This document shows, one piece after another, positions 46,240 through 57,199 of a stretch of DNA of 64,000 nucleotides (its first letter is position 1; every line of letters begins with the position of its first letter). Under the pieces are notes generated by a model, which searched no databases, had not been told where the DNA came from, and saw only the letters and a list, made by a program, of their open reading frames with translations. The DNA comes from Alopecurus myosuroides. Taxonomy: Eukaryota > Streptophyta > Magnoliopsida > Poales > Poaceae. The position numbers were made by a program, and so were the translations under genes. The DNA lies in NCBI GenBank assembly GCA_028641055.1, contig CM054060.1, positions 61,161,371 through 61,225,370 of the forward strand. Direction: 5' to 3'.

Positions 46240-49200
46240 CTATGGTGTAACGCTCACGGGTCTCATACCCATCTCCCTCGATGCACTATCTATCACATTA
46301 CGTGATAGTCCCTTCGTAAAGGGATCTGCCGGGTTTTTGTCTGTTTGAATATACGTAACAGTAATTACTCCGGAGTTTCTCAATTTTCTGACAGACTTCA
46401 AACGTCTTTTGATGTGTCTTGATGACTTCGCATTATCCTTAGAAATGGTCACCTTGGCAATCACCGTTTGATTGTCACGGTTCATGAGGATAGCCGGTAA
46501 TGGTTTCTCAACCATCGGCAAGTCCATCAAGAGATCACGCAGCCATTCTGCCTCAACAGTGGCTGTATCTAAAGCAGTAAGTTCTTCTTCCATGGTTGAC
46601 CTCGTCAATATGGTCTGTTTACAAGACCTCCATGACACTGCGCCACCTCCAAGAAGAAATGCATATCCACTTGTGGCGTAGAGTTCATCTACATCTGAGA
46701 TCCAGTTGGAGTCACTATATCCCTCAAGCACAGCAGGGTGCCCTGAATAATGAATCTCATAGCTCATCGTACCATTCAGATAGTGCATGACCCTTTCAAG
46801 TGCATGCCAATGATCATTACCCGGTTTTGACATGAACCTGCTCAATTTGCTCACAACAAAAGAGATGTCAGGCCTCGTCGCGCTCGCAAGGTACATGAGT
46901 GAACCGATTATTTGAGAGTATCTCAATTGATCTTTCGTAATCCTCTTGTTCTTTTGAAGCGTCACACTAGGATCATAAGGTGTTGGAGAAGGCTTGCTAT
47001 CAATAAAGCTGAAACGGCTCAAGATCTTATCAACATAGTGTGATTGCGTCAACGTAATCCCACTCTCATCCTTAATAAGCTTGATGTTCAGAATTACATC
47101 AGTTTCTCCCAGATATTTCATATCAAAACACTTTGATAGAAAAGACTTGACCTCATTGATCACAATTATGCTTGTACTTAAAATCAGTATGTCGTCAACA
47201 TACAAGCATAATATAACACTATCGCCCCCACCATGGCGATAGTATACACACCTGTCAGCCTCATTAATGACAAAGCCCGCAGAAGTTAAAGTTCTGTCGA
47301 ACTTCTCATGCCATTGCTTAGGTGCTTGTTTCAGTCCATACAAAGATTTTAACAATTTGCACACCTTTCTCTTTTCACCTTTTACCACAAACCCATCAGG
47401 CTGATCCATATAAATTTCCTCTTCCAACTCTCCGTTAAGGAAAGCTGTCTTTACGTCCATTTGATGAACGATAAGACCATAAGAGGCAGCCAGGGAAAGT
47501 AGTACACGAATGGTGGTCAGTCTAGCAACAGGTGAATAGGTGTCAAAGTAATCTTCGCCTTCTCGCTGAGTGTAGCCCTTGGCTACAAGCCGTGCCTTGT
47601 ACTTCTCAATAGTACCATCAGGCCTTAGCTTCTTCTTGAACACCCACTTACAACCCACTGGCTTACAGCCATAAGGTCGTTCAGATAACTCCCACGTCCC
47701 ATTAGAAAGAATGGAGTCCATCTCGTTATGGACAACTTTTTTCCAGTCATCTGCATCTGGAGATGCAAATGCCTCTGCAATAGACGTAGGAGTATTGTCC
47801 ACAAGGTACACAATGAAATCATCACCAAAGGATTTTTCAATCCTCTGTCTCTTACTCCGTTTAGGAGCTTCATTGTCATCCTTCTCAAGGACGTTCTCAT
47901 CATGTGGTTGTTCAGTATGATCACTAGATGTACTAGATTCCGGAATTAATTCATATGAAAATTTAGCAAAGCTATGCATATCTTTCATAGGAAACATATT
48001 CTCAAAAAATATTGCATCGCGAGATTCCATAATAGTATCAACATGCATATCAGGTACCTCGGATTTAACCACTAGAAATCTATAACCAATGCTACGCTGA
48101 GCATAACCTAGAAAGATACAATCCACAGTTTTCGGTCCGAGTTTGCGTTTCTTTGGAATTGGAACGTTGACTTTTGCCAAGCATCCCCAAGTACGCAAAT
48201 AAGAAAGTGATGGTTTTCTCCCAACCCACTCCTCATAAGGGGTTTTCTCTTTATTCTTGTTAGGAAATTTATTCAGGACATGACACGAAGTCAACATAGC
48301 CTCCCCCCACCATGCCTTAGATAAACCAGCAGTGTCCAACATGGCATTCACCAAGTCGGTCAGCGTGCGGTTTTTCCTCTCAGCAATCATGTTTGATTGT
48401 GGCGAGTAGAGAGGCGTCCTCTCGTGAATAATACCGTGTTCCTCACAGAATTCATCAAATACTTTAGAGAAATACTCTCCACCACGATCCGACCTAAAAC
48501 GCTTGATCTTTCTCTCTAATTGATTTTCAACTTCACCCTTATAGATTTTAAAGTAGTCTAAAGCCTCATCTTTAGTTTGCAACAAATAGACGTAGCAGAA
48601 TCTAGTAGCATCATCAATGAGTGTCATGAAATATCTCTTTCCACCTTTTGTCAACACACCATTCATCTCGCATAGATCAGAATGTATGAGTTCTAGAGGT
48701 GCCAAGTGTCTCTCCTCAGCTGCCGTGTGAGGCTTCCGAGGTTTCTTAGATTGCACACAACTATGGCACTTGGAACCTTTGGCAATGGTGAAATTCGGAA
48801 TTAAACTTAAACTGGATAGCCGAGACAGTAAACCAAAATTAACATGACATAAACGAGAGTGCCACACACTAGCATCTGAATCAACATTGCCACAAATATG
48901 GTTTACTGACTTATTGCAGAATTCGGAAAGAGAAAAGCGGAACAAGCCTCCGCACTCATAGCCTTTACCAATAAATTGTCCAAATCTTGACACAACTACT
49001 TTATTGGACTCAAACACTACTTTAAACCCATCTCTGCAAAGAAGGGAGCCGCTGACGAGATTCTTATTCATAGAAGGGACATGCTGCACGTTCCTCGGCT
49101 GCACGATCTTCCCCAAAGTAAACTTCAGATCTACCGTGCCAACACCACGAACAGAAGCATATGACCCATTCCCCATTAGGACGGAAGAATCCCGTGCGAC

Positions 49201-50178
49201 CTGATAAGAAGTGAACATAGAGATGTCAGCACACACATGAACATTAGCACCCGTATCAATCCACCAACATGGAGATTGAAGAACTGAAAGTACCATCGGT
49301 ATATTACCGTACCCATCAGTGTTGCTAGCGCTCACCACGTTGACATTCTTGGAGTCTTTCTTCCCTTTCTTGTCTGCACGGTCTGGGCAGTCAACAGAAA
49401 AGTGGCCGAGCGCTCCACATGTAAAGCACTCGAGCTCAGCTTTGTTCAGCACCTTTTTCTTCTTCTTATTCTTAAAGGCACTAGTGTTTACAGGACCATT
49501 GAACTGGGGTTTATAGTTCCCTTTGTTCTTACTGTTATTCTTGACGTGATGATTTTTCTGCACCATATTGGTGCTAGACTGCAAATCACCACCTCTCTCG
49601 GTTGTGTCCTTTGCCCGGGCTTTCTCCTCAACATCAAGAGACGCTATCAGGTTTTCAACCGATATCTCCTGTCTCTTATGTTTGAGAGATATGGCAAAAC
49701 TCCTCCATGAAGAAGGCAGCTTTGCAATAATGCATCCAGCCACAAACTTATCAGGAATCACACACTTGAGCAGATCAAGCTCCTTCGCAATGCACTGTAT
49801 CTCATGAGCCTGTTCGACTACAGAACGGTTATTCACCATCTTGTAGTCGTTAAATCTCTCCATGATATACAGCTCACTGCCAGCATCGGACGCACCGAAT
49901 TTAGTATTCACTGCATCCCAGAGCTCCTTAGCATCTTCGATGTGCATATACACATCGCACAGACGTCCCTCTAGGACACTCAGAATACAGCCTCTGAAAT
50001 TATTATTGGCTTCCTTGAACTTATTCTGAACCTCGTCAGAAGCTCCTTCAGGAAGGCCATTCATAATATTATTCCACACTTTCATGGATTGGAGCCACAA
50101 TTGGCTTCTCAGTTGCCATCTCTTAAAGGTGGTACCATTGAACTTTTCCGGTTTCATCGAATCACTTAAGTGGGCCAT
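46240..50178 (-). CDS. copia Gag-Pol polyprotein, intact
   Basis: 1312-residue polyprotein, one open frame, enough for autonomous retrotransposition. Gag-like UBN2 domain 1-200 (start MAHLSDSMKPEKFNG, my chosen ATG at 50178). CX2CX4HX4C knuckle CFTCGALGHFSVDC 251-264. Aspartic protease WWIDTGANVHVC with D308. GAG-pre-integrase with H440 and C481/C484. Integrase core D501, D564, E600 (35-residue spacing between the last two). RT from about 839 (GCKWVFKKK), MDVKTAF at 907-913, YVDD at 993-996. RNase H with D1156, TRSTMEEEL and RDNQ (D1235). C-terminus KNPADPFTKGL, typical of copia. All catalytic residues are present. The open frame extends 64 codons upstream into the LTR without a stop. The fragment at 12781-14607 is a dead relative. 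Confidence 0.95.
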   Translation of the reverse strand: MAHLSDSMKPEKFNGTTFKRWQLRSQLWLQSMKVWNNIMNGLPEGASDEVQNKFKEANNNFRGCILSVLEGRLCDVYMHIEDAKELWDAVNTKFGASDAGSELYIMERFNDYKMVNNRSVVEQAHEIQCIAKELDLLKCVIPDKFVAGCIIAKLPSSWRSFAISLKHKRQEISVENLIASLDVEEKARAKDTTERGGDLQSSTNMVQKNHHVKNNSKNKGNYKPQFNGPVNTSAFKNKKKKKVLNKAELECFTCGALGHFSVDCPDRADKKGKKDSKNVNVVSASNTDGYGNIPMVLSVLQSPCWWIDTGANVHVCADISMFTSYQVARDSSVLMGNGSYASVRGVGTVDLKFTLGKIVQPRNVQHVPSMNKNLVSGSLLCRDGFKVVFESNKVVVSRFGQFIGKGYECGGLFRFSLSEFCNKSVNHICGNVDSDASVWHSRLCHVNFGLLSRLSSLSLIPNFTIAKGSKCHSCVQSKKPRKPHTAAEERHLAPLELIHSDLCEMNGVLTKGGKRYFMTLIDDATRFCYVYLLQTKDEALDYFKIYKGEVENQLERKIKRFRSDRGGEYFSKVFDEFCEEHGIIHERTPLYSPQSNMIAERKNRTLTDLVNAMLDTAGLSKAWWGEAMLTSCHVLNKFPNKNKEKTPYEEWVGRKPSLSYLRTWGCLAKVNVPIPKKRKLGPKTVDCIFLGYAQRSIGYRFLVVKSEVPDMHVDTIMESRDAIFFENMFPMKDMHSFAKFSYELIPESSTSSDHTEQPHDENVLEKDDNEAPKRSKRQRIEKSFGDDFIVYLVDNTPTSIAEAFASPDADDWKKVVHNEMDSILSNGTWELSERPYGCKPVGCKWVFKKKLRPDGTIEKYKARLVAKGYTQREGEDYFDTYSPVARLTTIRVLLSLAASYGLIVHQMDVKTAFLNGELEEEIYMDQPDGFVVKGEKRKVCKLLKSLYGLKQAPKQWHEKFDRTLTSAGFVINEADRCVYYRHGGGDSVILCLYVDDILILSTSIIVINEVKSFLSKCFDMKYLGETDVILNIKLIKDESGITLTQSHYVDKILSRFSFIDSKPSPTPYDPSVTLQKNKRITKDQLRYSQIIGSLMYLASATRPDISFVVSKLSRFMSKPGNDHWHALERVMHYLNGTMSYEIHYSGHPAVLEGYSDSNWISDVDELYATSGYAFLLGGGAVSWRSCKQTILTRSTMEEELTALDTATVEAEWLRDLLMDLPMVEKPLPAILMNRDNQTVIAKVTISKDNAKSSRHIKRRLKSVRKLRNSGVITVTYIQTDKNPADPFTKGLSRNVIDSASREMGMRPVSVTP

Positions 50179-50217
50179 AGTTAGTTTAGGAAATTGCCTA
50201 CAATTAGGTTTTTGGAT

Positions 50218-51218
50218 TGTTGAATAATTAGGCATAATTTCCACGATTAATTCCAGAATATAAATCATGACAAAATAAGCTATTAACATGTGGAACTCGA
50301 ACATACTAGATGCAGCAGACAACATGAATAATAGAAACACGATCTCTCTAAACATGTAAACAGTAGACATGTTAAACAGACAGATCAGGACACAGATTCC
50401 GTACCGATCGTTTGTAGTAACGTTGTTGATGACAACGTTGGCGATGACGGGTCGGAGTAGACGACGCTTGAGGCGACGGTACGCAGCACCGCCTGACTTG
50501 TTAGGCAGACGAGCCGTCGTGGAAGCAGCGAGCAGTCGCGCGAAGCGCTTCCCAAAAACCTAATTCGCCCTCTCCCGTACAGGATCACAAAGGCGACTGG
50601 TTCCGGAGACCTGCTCTCCCGTTCGCCGGTGGACGCCGGCGCGCGGGATGGAGTAGAATACGGTGGCGGCGCAAGGAACAGGTGTGGCAAAACCTAGATT
50701 GGTTTCGGTGTGTGTACAGCGCCCACGGTGCGTGTATTTTATAGTGCGGTTCGGAAAACCCTAACGTGTGCGACGTGGGAGGCCCACGCCGCACGTCCGA
50801 GTCGGTTGCAGCACGCGATACGGGAGCGATCCGAACCGCCTCAGCTGTGACGCGTTCGTCACGACTACGAAATCGGTTTTCCAAAACAGCAAAATAAACA
50901 TAAGTATTGTCTCGGCTCGAGGCTCGATTCACGAAACGCGATCGCGACGTGCCGTGTCGAGTCGAGACGAGCGAGCGGAGGAGGAGGAGGAAGAGTGCGC
51001 GAGAGGCTCTCTTGTTCTCACTCACATACAATCCCTACAACACTTCACCTTATAAGGTGGTGTGCAACTCCTCAAACTTCCAATGTGGGACTAAACTTCC
51101 CACTCCCACCACTCACTTGTACACATGGGCCATTTTGAGATTTCAGGATTTGTCTATTGGGCTACCCACATATGGGCCCAATATTTCAGCACACTCATAT
51201 GGGACAAATATTCCAACA
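50218..51218 (-). repeat. 5' LTR of the complete copia
   Basis: 1001 bp, minus-strand ends TGTTGGAAT...ATTCAACA, a 5-bp inverted TGTTG/CAACA. Contains the promoter TATA (plus 50734-50743). It is followed on the minus strand by ATCCAAAAACC, which is not the usual methionine-tRNA primer site. Confidence 0.93.
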
Positions 51219-52296
51219 CTACTCTCCCGATAAAATTTCACTCAGCCGCTTGGCGCCCGCCAAAGCCCAAGTTTTAGCCTCCGCCTTGATTTTGTCGAAG
51301 AGCACGAAGGATGGAGTGTGCTTGTTGCGGAAGACTCGGGCATTCCTCTCGTTCCAAATTTCCCAAGAGATGAGGAGCGTGAGCGAGGCGATGGCTTTTT
51401 GGTTTGGGGTTGTCGAGCTGGTCAAACGAGCCCACCAACTTTGGAGGGAGTAAGGTTGCCAAAGGTGTGGCTCAATGGAGGACAGCCCAAGCCACTCCTT
51501 GGCAAGGCGCCAAATCCTCAAGGATAATCTACAGTGTACAAAGAGGTGGTTCGCCGATTCCATATCCCTCTTGTAAAGGGGGCAAAGACCACAGTTAGGC
51601 CACCCCCCTCTTCTCTAGCATATCCGCCGTCCAAAGTCTATTTTGAAGAGCAATCCAAGCGAAGAATTTGACCTGGGGGGGGGGGGGGCAAACCGCTCAA
51701 ACCATCTTCTTCATGCCACAAGATGTAGCGCCATAGAATTGTGCCTTGTAAGCTGACGCCGCGGAGTATTCCCCATTCGAAGTGAGCTTCCAAATTATTG
51801 GATCCTCCACCCCGTCCTCAAGGGTGATGTTTTGGATCTTGGACCACAGGTCAATAAATTGTTCCACATGAGTGAAGGAGAAATTTTCATCCATCTTTAT
51901 CTTGGCAATCCAATCGCCTCCATGCAAAGCCTCGGAAACTTTCCATTTTTCCTCCGAGAGGCCAAGTGAATAAGAGGTGCAATGTCCTTGGGCTTCTCTC
52001 CTCCCAGCCAGGGAGCATCCCAAAAAGGTGCCTTCCTACCATTACCAAGCGTGATGGTCGTGGCGGCATAGAAGAGGTCCATATCCTATTGTTATTAGAT
52101 ATTGTTGTCATTAGATATTGTATATATATGCTATGTTTGGTTCGTGGAAACCTGTAGCTACACTTAAAGTTGGTCTTGCTATGGGTTTCAGTACAATTGC
52201 TGTCTTGTTTTTAAATTAGGAGCTTTGCAGTAAATAGTGCAATTTCTGGTCTCAAATCAAATGAAATTATTGGTTGTGATCACTGCCTTGGCAGCT

Positions 52297-54736
52297 AAGG
52301 TAGTGAGATGTGACCATGGGGGGTGTACTACGGCAGACACACTCCATATGACCAAGTCCCTGGACCTTTTGTAAGGTTCTTACAGGATAATGGCATAGTA
52401 GTCCAGTATTCAATGTCGGGCGAGCCTCAACAAAATAGAGTAGCTGAAATGCGTAACCATACTCTTATGGATATGGTGCACAACATGATGAGTTATTCCA
52501 CTTTGCCACTGGGATTATGGATGGAGGCAGTTAAAACCGCCATTCACATTCTCAATAGAGTACCAAGCAAGTCGGTGCCCAAAACACCATACGAGTTGTG
52601 GACAGGAAAAGCTCCATTCCTACAAGGCTACAACGCCTCAGGGTGTGGGGGAGCCCAGCTGAGGCCAAAGTGTTTAATCCAAACATCGCAAAGTTAGATA
52701 CCAAAACAGTAAGTTGCCACTTCATTGGCTATCCTGATAGATCAAAAGGTTATCGTTTCTACTGTCCAGACAGATAAACAGAGTTTGTAGAAACGAGACA
52801 TGCGGTCTTCTTAGAGGAAGAAATGATGAGGGGGAACATGGTAGCTCGGAAAATTGATCTTGAGGAAAAGAGGGCGTGTGCACCTAATCCGATGATTCAA
52901 GAGCCGTTTTTCTCACTACCTGTTGTACTTGCATCATCAAACCCTGAGGTTGCAGTGCAAGCACCTGTTGTAACTCCAACCATGACAATTAGAGGTGAAG
53001 ATTCAGAACCTGCCCGTCAGGAGCCGACTAAACCCGAAGTTGAGCATGAAAGGGAGGTACAAAAACCTTTCACAGAGGATGTGCCAGAAGTTGAGGCACG
53101 ACATGAGCAAGAGAGTGAATGCCTTAGAAGGTCTACAAGACGAAAAAAGTCAGCTATTTCTAGTGATTATAAAGTTTATAACACAGAAACGACTCATAAG
53201 GAATGTGATCCCACCTCATATGAAGAAGCCACGAGAAGTCGTCACTCATCTAAATGGGTGGAGGCAATGGAAGACAAAATGAGATCTATGAGTTCCAACG
53301 ATGTTTGGGACTTAGAGGTTATTCCTAAAGGAGCCAAAACAGTAGGGTGTAAATGGGTCTACAAAACGAAGTATGACTCTAATGGGAATGTAGAAAAGTG
53401 TAAAACACGTCTTGTGGCAAAAGGTTTGCCACAAAGAGAAGGGGTAGATTACAATGAGACATTTTCTCCAGTCTCATGTAAGGATTCCTTCAGAATCATA
53501 ATGACACTAGTTGCACGTTTGGATTTAGAGCTACATCAAATGGATGTAAAGACGACATTTATGAATGGATATCTAAAAGAAAAGGTTTACATGAAACAAC
53601 CCAAGGGGTTTATCATGGAAGGCAAGGAAGATATGGTATGCCGCCTAAAGAAATCCATTTATGGATTAAAGCAGGCTTCTAGACAATGGTATATGAAATT
53701 TAATGATACAATAAAGAGTTTTGGATTTAAAGAGAATGTTGAGGATAAATGCATTTATGCAAAGTTCAAAAGTGGGAAATACATTTTCCTATTCTTGTAT
53801 GTGGATACAAAGAAGTTCTTATCCTTAAACTTTGATATGAAGGATCTTGGTGAAGCCTCATATGTTTTGGGCATAGAGATTCACCGAGATAGAAGAAATG
53901 GAGTCTTAGGACTATCGCAGAAAGTATATTTTGAGAAAGTTCTCAAAAAGTATAATATGAATGCGAGTTCTGCCACACCTGCTCTTATAGTCATGGGCGA
54001 TAGTTTTGGAAATTAACAATGTCCTAAGAACCAATATGAGATCGATCAAATGAAAGCGGTACCATATGGTTCGGCTGTTGGAAGCTTACAATACACACAA
54101 GTGTGCACTCGCCCTGACTTAGCTTTTATCCCCGAGGTACTCGGTAGATATCAAGAGAATCCAGACACAGAGCACTGAAAAATGGTAAAGAAAGCATTGC
54201 GTTATGCGCAAGGCACCAAGGACCTCATGCTAACATACAGAAGATCTGATTCTCTAGAGATAAGAGGGTATTCAGATGCAGATTTTGCGGGAGACAAAGA
54301 TGATAGAAAATTCACATCAGGATACGTGTTTACTCTCGTAGGAGGGGCTATTTCGTGGAGAAGCTCCAAACAATAAATAGTTGCATCATCCATGATGTAT
54401 GCAGAATTTATAGCATGTTATGAGCCCACGGGGCAGGCGATATGGTTACAGAAATTTATACCCGACTTGAAAGTGGTAGATCGCATTAGCAAACAACTAA
54501 AGATGTACTGTGACAACCTGCCCGTAGTATTCTATGTTCACAACAACAAGTTGAGTAATACTACAAAGCCAATAGAAATAAAGTATTATGTTGTGAAGGA
54601 TAAAATTCAGGATCAAACTATAAGTCTCGAGTATATAAGGACAAAGGATATGCTTGCGGATCCGCTAACAAAAGGCTTACCACCCAGTGTGTTCAAGGAA
54701 CACATAGACGGCATGGGTTTAAGGGAAAGCCTATGA
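52297..54736 (+). pseudogene. copia pol remnant, copy B
   Basis: Duplicate of 8173-10613 with the same defects (G-run frameshift near 52320, YVD-T deletion near 53800). It has extra ones of its own: a stop in the integrase linker (CAGATAAACAG at about 52775), a stop at the end of the RT piece (GGAAATTAAC at 54014), a stop before MVKKALRYAQG (GCACTGAAA at 54178) and a stop in RNase H (AAACAATAAATAG at 54372). Copy A keeps those positions open, so decay continued separately after duplication. Confidence 0.9.
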
Positions 54737-54916
54737 TTCCTGGATCAAGAGAGGCCCGAAAAGAAACAGTTTCTGTTTCAAAACAAAAAGTTATATTATA
54801 GCTGTCTGATTCTATCGGCAATTGAGTTGTGGCAATGAAACATGCTCTATGTATCAATATGTGATGAAACGAATAAAGTATAAAGTTAAAAGTAAAGTTG
54901 AGATCAATCGGGAGAA

Positions 54917-55022
54917 TGTTAGATTGATCTCATCGTGAACGAGCCCAACGGCTCGAACACACCCCTTGAATGCGGCCTGATCGGGGGAGCCCGATCCTTT
55001 ATGGACGGTGGGCCCCAGTCGC
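54917..55022 (+). repeat. Partial 3' LTR of the plus-strand copia, copy B
   Basis: TGTTAGATTGATCTC follows the polypurine tract ATCGGGAGAA and is cut after 106 bp by the TGATACGTCTC LTR, exactly as in copy A. Confidence 0.8.
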
Positions 55023-55208
55023 TGATACGTCTCTAACGTAGCTATAATTTCTGATGCTCCATGATCATATTTTGCCAATTGCTACTTGTTTTCTCCCTTA
55101 TTTATAGCATTTTTATATGTTTTCCGGGACTAACATATTAACAAGATGCCAAGTGTCAGTTCCATGTTTTCTGTTGTTTTTTGTTTCAGAAAAGTTGTTC
55201 TGGAAACA
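55023..55208 (+). repeat. Start of gypsy LTR (TGATACGTCTC family), copy B
   Basis: First 186 bases of the LTR seen at 10907. It is interrupted at TTCTGGAAACA by the next element, whereas copy A reads through (GGAAACATTCTCGG). Confidence 0.8.
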
Positions 55209-57199
55209 TGTAACATCCCAAATTTTGCTAATTTAGGGTGTGTGGTGTTGTGTCATCTCATACATGCATGAAACAAAAATTTAAACCATGTTGAAACAAT
55301 TTAAATTGTGAATTTAAATGGTTTGAAAAAACTCTCACAAATAGTACTTATTTTGGGTTCCAAAATCTTGTATTGAAAAATATTTCAAATACACCAAAGA
55401 AAAATATGGTTAGGTTGGAAATTTTACAAGGTTTCCAAAACTTATTTTTTGCCAATTTTTATCCTTGCAAAAAGGTCCTCAAAACTTTGTTTTGGTTCTG
55501 TTTTCTAAAAGACAAAAGGGCTCCTTTGTAAAATTCCCAAACCCAGGGGGTTTTGTGGAAAGTCTTCCTTTGTCTTCTACCTCCAACAGGCAGACAACTG
55601 CGTGTCCTCCCCGCATGCCAAGCTCGACCATGTCCTGCCTCTGTGGTTGCTCGAGTGGATGAGGGCAAAGAGAAGGTTGCAGTGCTCTCTCCTCCCCTAG
55701 TCGCGCCCTCTCTCTGTCCTCCCTCACGAACCCTAACCCTAGTTACTGTGCCTCCGGCAGACGCACGAATCGCCGTCGCCTCCGGCAACCCCGAAGGGAA
55801 TTGAGGCGACCATTGGCTCCGCCTCGGCCTCCTCGTGCTTCCAAGCTAGGCGCCATGAGCAGGGATGACCGGAGTTAGCCGCGCCGCCATCGTCTTCCTC
55901 GCGGCCGGCGGGAGATGCGGCCATTGTTTCGCCGCCACCGCTCTGCCCCTTCCCCCTCCGACCACTCCTATAGCTTCCCCACGCCATGGTGAGCTCCCCG
56001 GTACCCTCCATTCCCTCCCTCTCCCACCGTACCGTCCCCGCACCGAGGACCACCGTCGGTCGCCGCTTATCCTCGTCGCCGGTGAGGATTCCGACGACCA
56101 AACGGTCAACCGCTACAACCCCTCGGCCTCCTCTACGTCATGGCATGTTTTAATTTGCGAATTGCGCGCTAATTTCAACGAATTTGAACCCACCTGTGTA
56201 GAACACAACACTGTGATGTCATATCTCCTCTGTTAATAATTCCAGAAAAAGAATAAAATTAATATTTTAATAACTTTTGTTTTATACCTCAGTAAAATAA
56301 AAGGAAGGTACCAAAATGTTCACAAAAATGTAAGCTACCCAAATATGTCATTTTCACACATGTTTGAGAAAGTCCAAAAATGACCATTATTTAATGTTGT
56401 TTAAATCATTTAAAATAGAAAAATAAGCTTTTATTCAATAAAATTAGAAAATTAAAAGTTATATATCGATTTTCTCAAAATGACAAATAGAATCTAGTTA
56501 TGGTGTTTTCAAACCCATTTGAGCAACTAAATGGTACCCACTTTCATAATCGTCCGAATTGCCCCTCCGGGGTCTATTTCGGGCAAATTCCAGTAAAACT
56601 ACATAACTGACATATGAACCCTAGCAACCCAACGATCATGCTTCGGCCTTTATTTCAGTGCATTAACTTGCTCATGCATACATGTTGTGCATTGCATCAA
56701 TGCCATGGTTGATTTTTCTTCTTTGTTTCGGTGTTGTTTCCCCCTCGGTATAACGTGACTCCGAAGAGAAGGCCAACAACTCCATGGTGAATACTTGATC
56801 TTAACCGACAAGTCAAGCACTTATTCCAGAAGACTTTATCTGGTTTTCTCATAACCAAGGCAAGCATAACCTCTTATCTGCTCATATATGTTTTCCAACA
56901 TCATTTGAATCTCGTACTTTGCATTCGATTCCAAAGTATTTGATGCTAGTAGATATAGTTCACCTATATACTGCATTGCCTCAATATCCTTATTCCAAAG
57001 CATTCGATTCCAAAGTATTTGCGCATCACCAGAGCCTCATATCTGCTTCGCTTGGTCGTACATGTTTGTTACCTCTGCTCCATCCGGTTGATGAATCAGA
57101 GCTGCGATAATCTAGTTTGATATGATGACGTGGTGAGATGAGCTTTGTGTGGATAACTTGACTAAGGCTGGTATGGGAGGCCACTTGGGAAGTGGTTGT
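55209..57199 (+). repeat. Left LTR of the gypsy (part that aligns)
   Basis: Shares its sequence with 62049-64000 with a few percent difference by eye. It carries an extra stretch of about 75 bp near 56878-56955 that the right LTR lacks, with a doubled phrase ATTCGATTCCAAAGTATTTG at about 56923 and 57003. A GC-rich, gene-like block occupies 55600-56130. 57200-58435 probably also belongs to the LTR. Confidence 0.85.

Larger units (their letters stand above)
44709..51218 (-). mobile_element. Complete copia LTR retrotransposon
   Basis: 6510-bp element on the minus strand: 5' LTR 51218-50218, gag-pol 50178-46240, polypurine tract just right of 45696, 3' LTR 45696-44709. Target duplication CTACT flanks it (44704-44708 and 51219-51223). 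Copy A has the unoccupied site (GGGACTAATCTCCCG near 7087-7105, one base different). LTRs are 1001 and 988 bp, with roughly two dozen substitutions by eye plus a few indels, about 2.5%. With the commonly used grass rate of 1.3e-8 per site per year this suggests an insertion about one million years old. A TATAAAATA lies on the minus strand in each LTR (about 50743 and 45236). Confidence 0.95.
44616..52088 (-). mobile_element. 5'-truncated LINE split by a copia insertion
   Basis: The same LINE insertion as 7006-7964. Its 3' UTR lies at 44616-44708 and its zf-RVT region at 51219-52088, separated by the copia at 44709-51218. The target duplications are TTGTCATT (44608-44615) and a mutated TTGTTATT (52089-52096). 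The ORF2 C-terminus (IWNERNARVFRNKH at about 51330) carries the same G-run frameshift as copy A and is further broken by frame loss at the 51675 G run. Confidence 0.85.
40953..55208 (+). repeat. Direct long duplication, copy B
   Basis: Matches 3265-11096 in the same orientation. It is longer because it contains a LINE tail (41041-41243) and a complete copia (44709-51218), and it lacks the 273-bp MITE of copy A. It is cut on the right by a gypsy element at 55209, inside the TGATACGTCTC LTR. Identity is very high over 41258-43300 and visibly lower from about 43600 onward. Non-element parts (41258-43612 and 43707-44607) hold no gene, as in copy A. Confidence 0.9.

Noticed and set aside
55725..55745. 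AACCCTAACCCTAG resembling telomere repeats
   Set aside because: Only two units, within an LTR and repeated at the same place in the other LTR. Not an interstitial telomere array.
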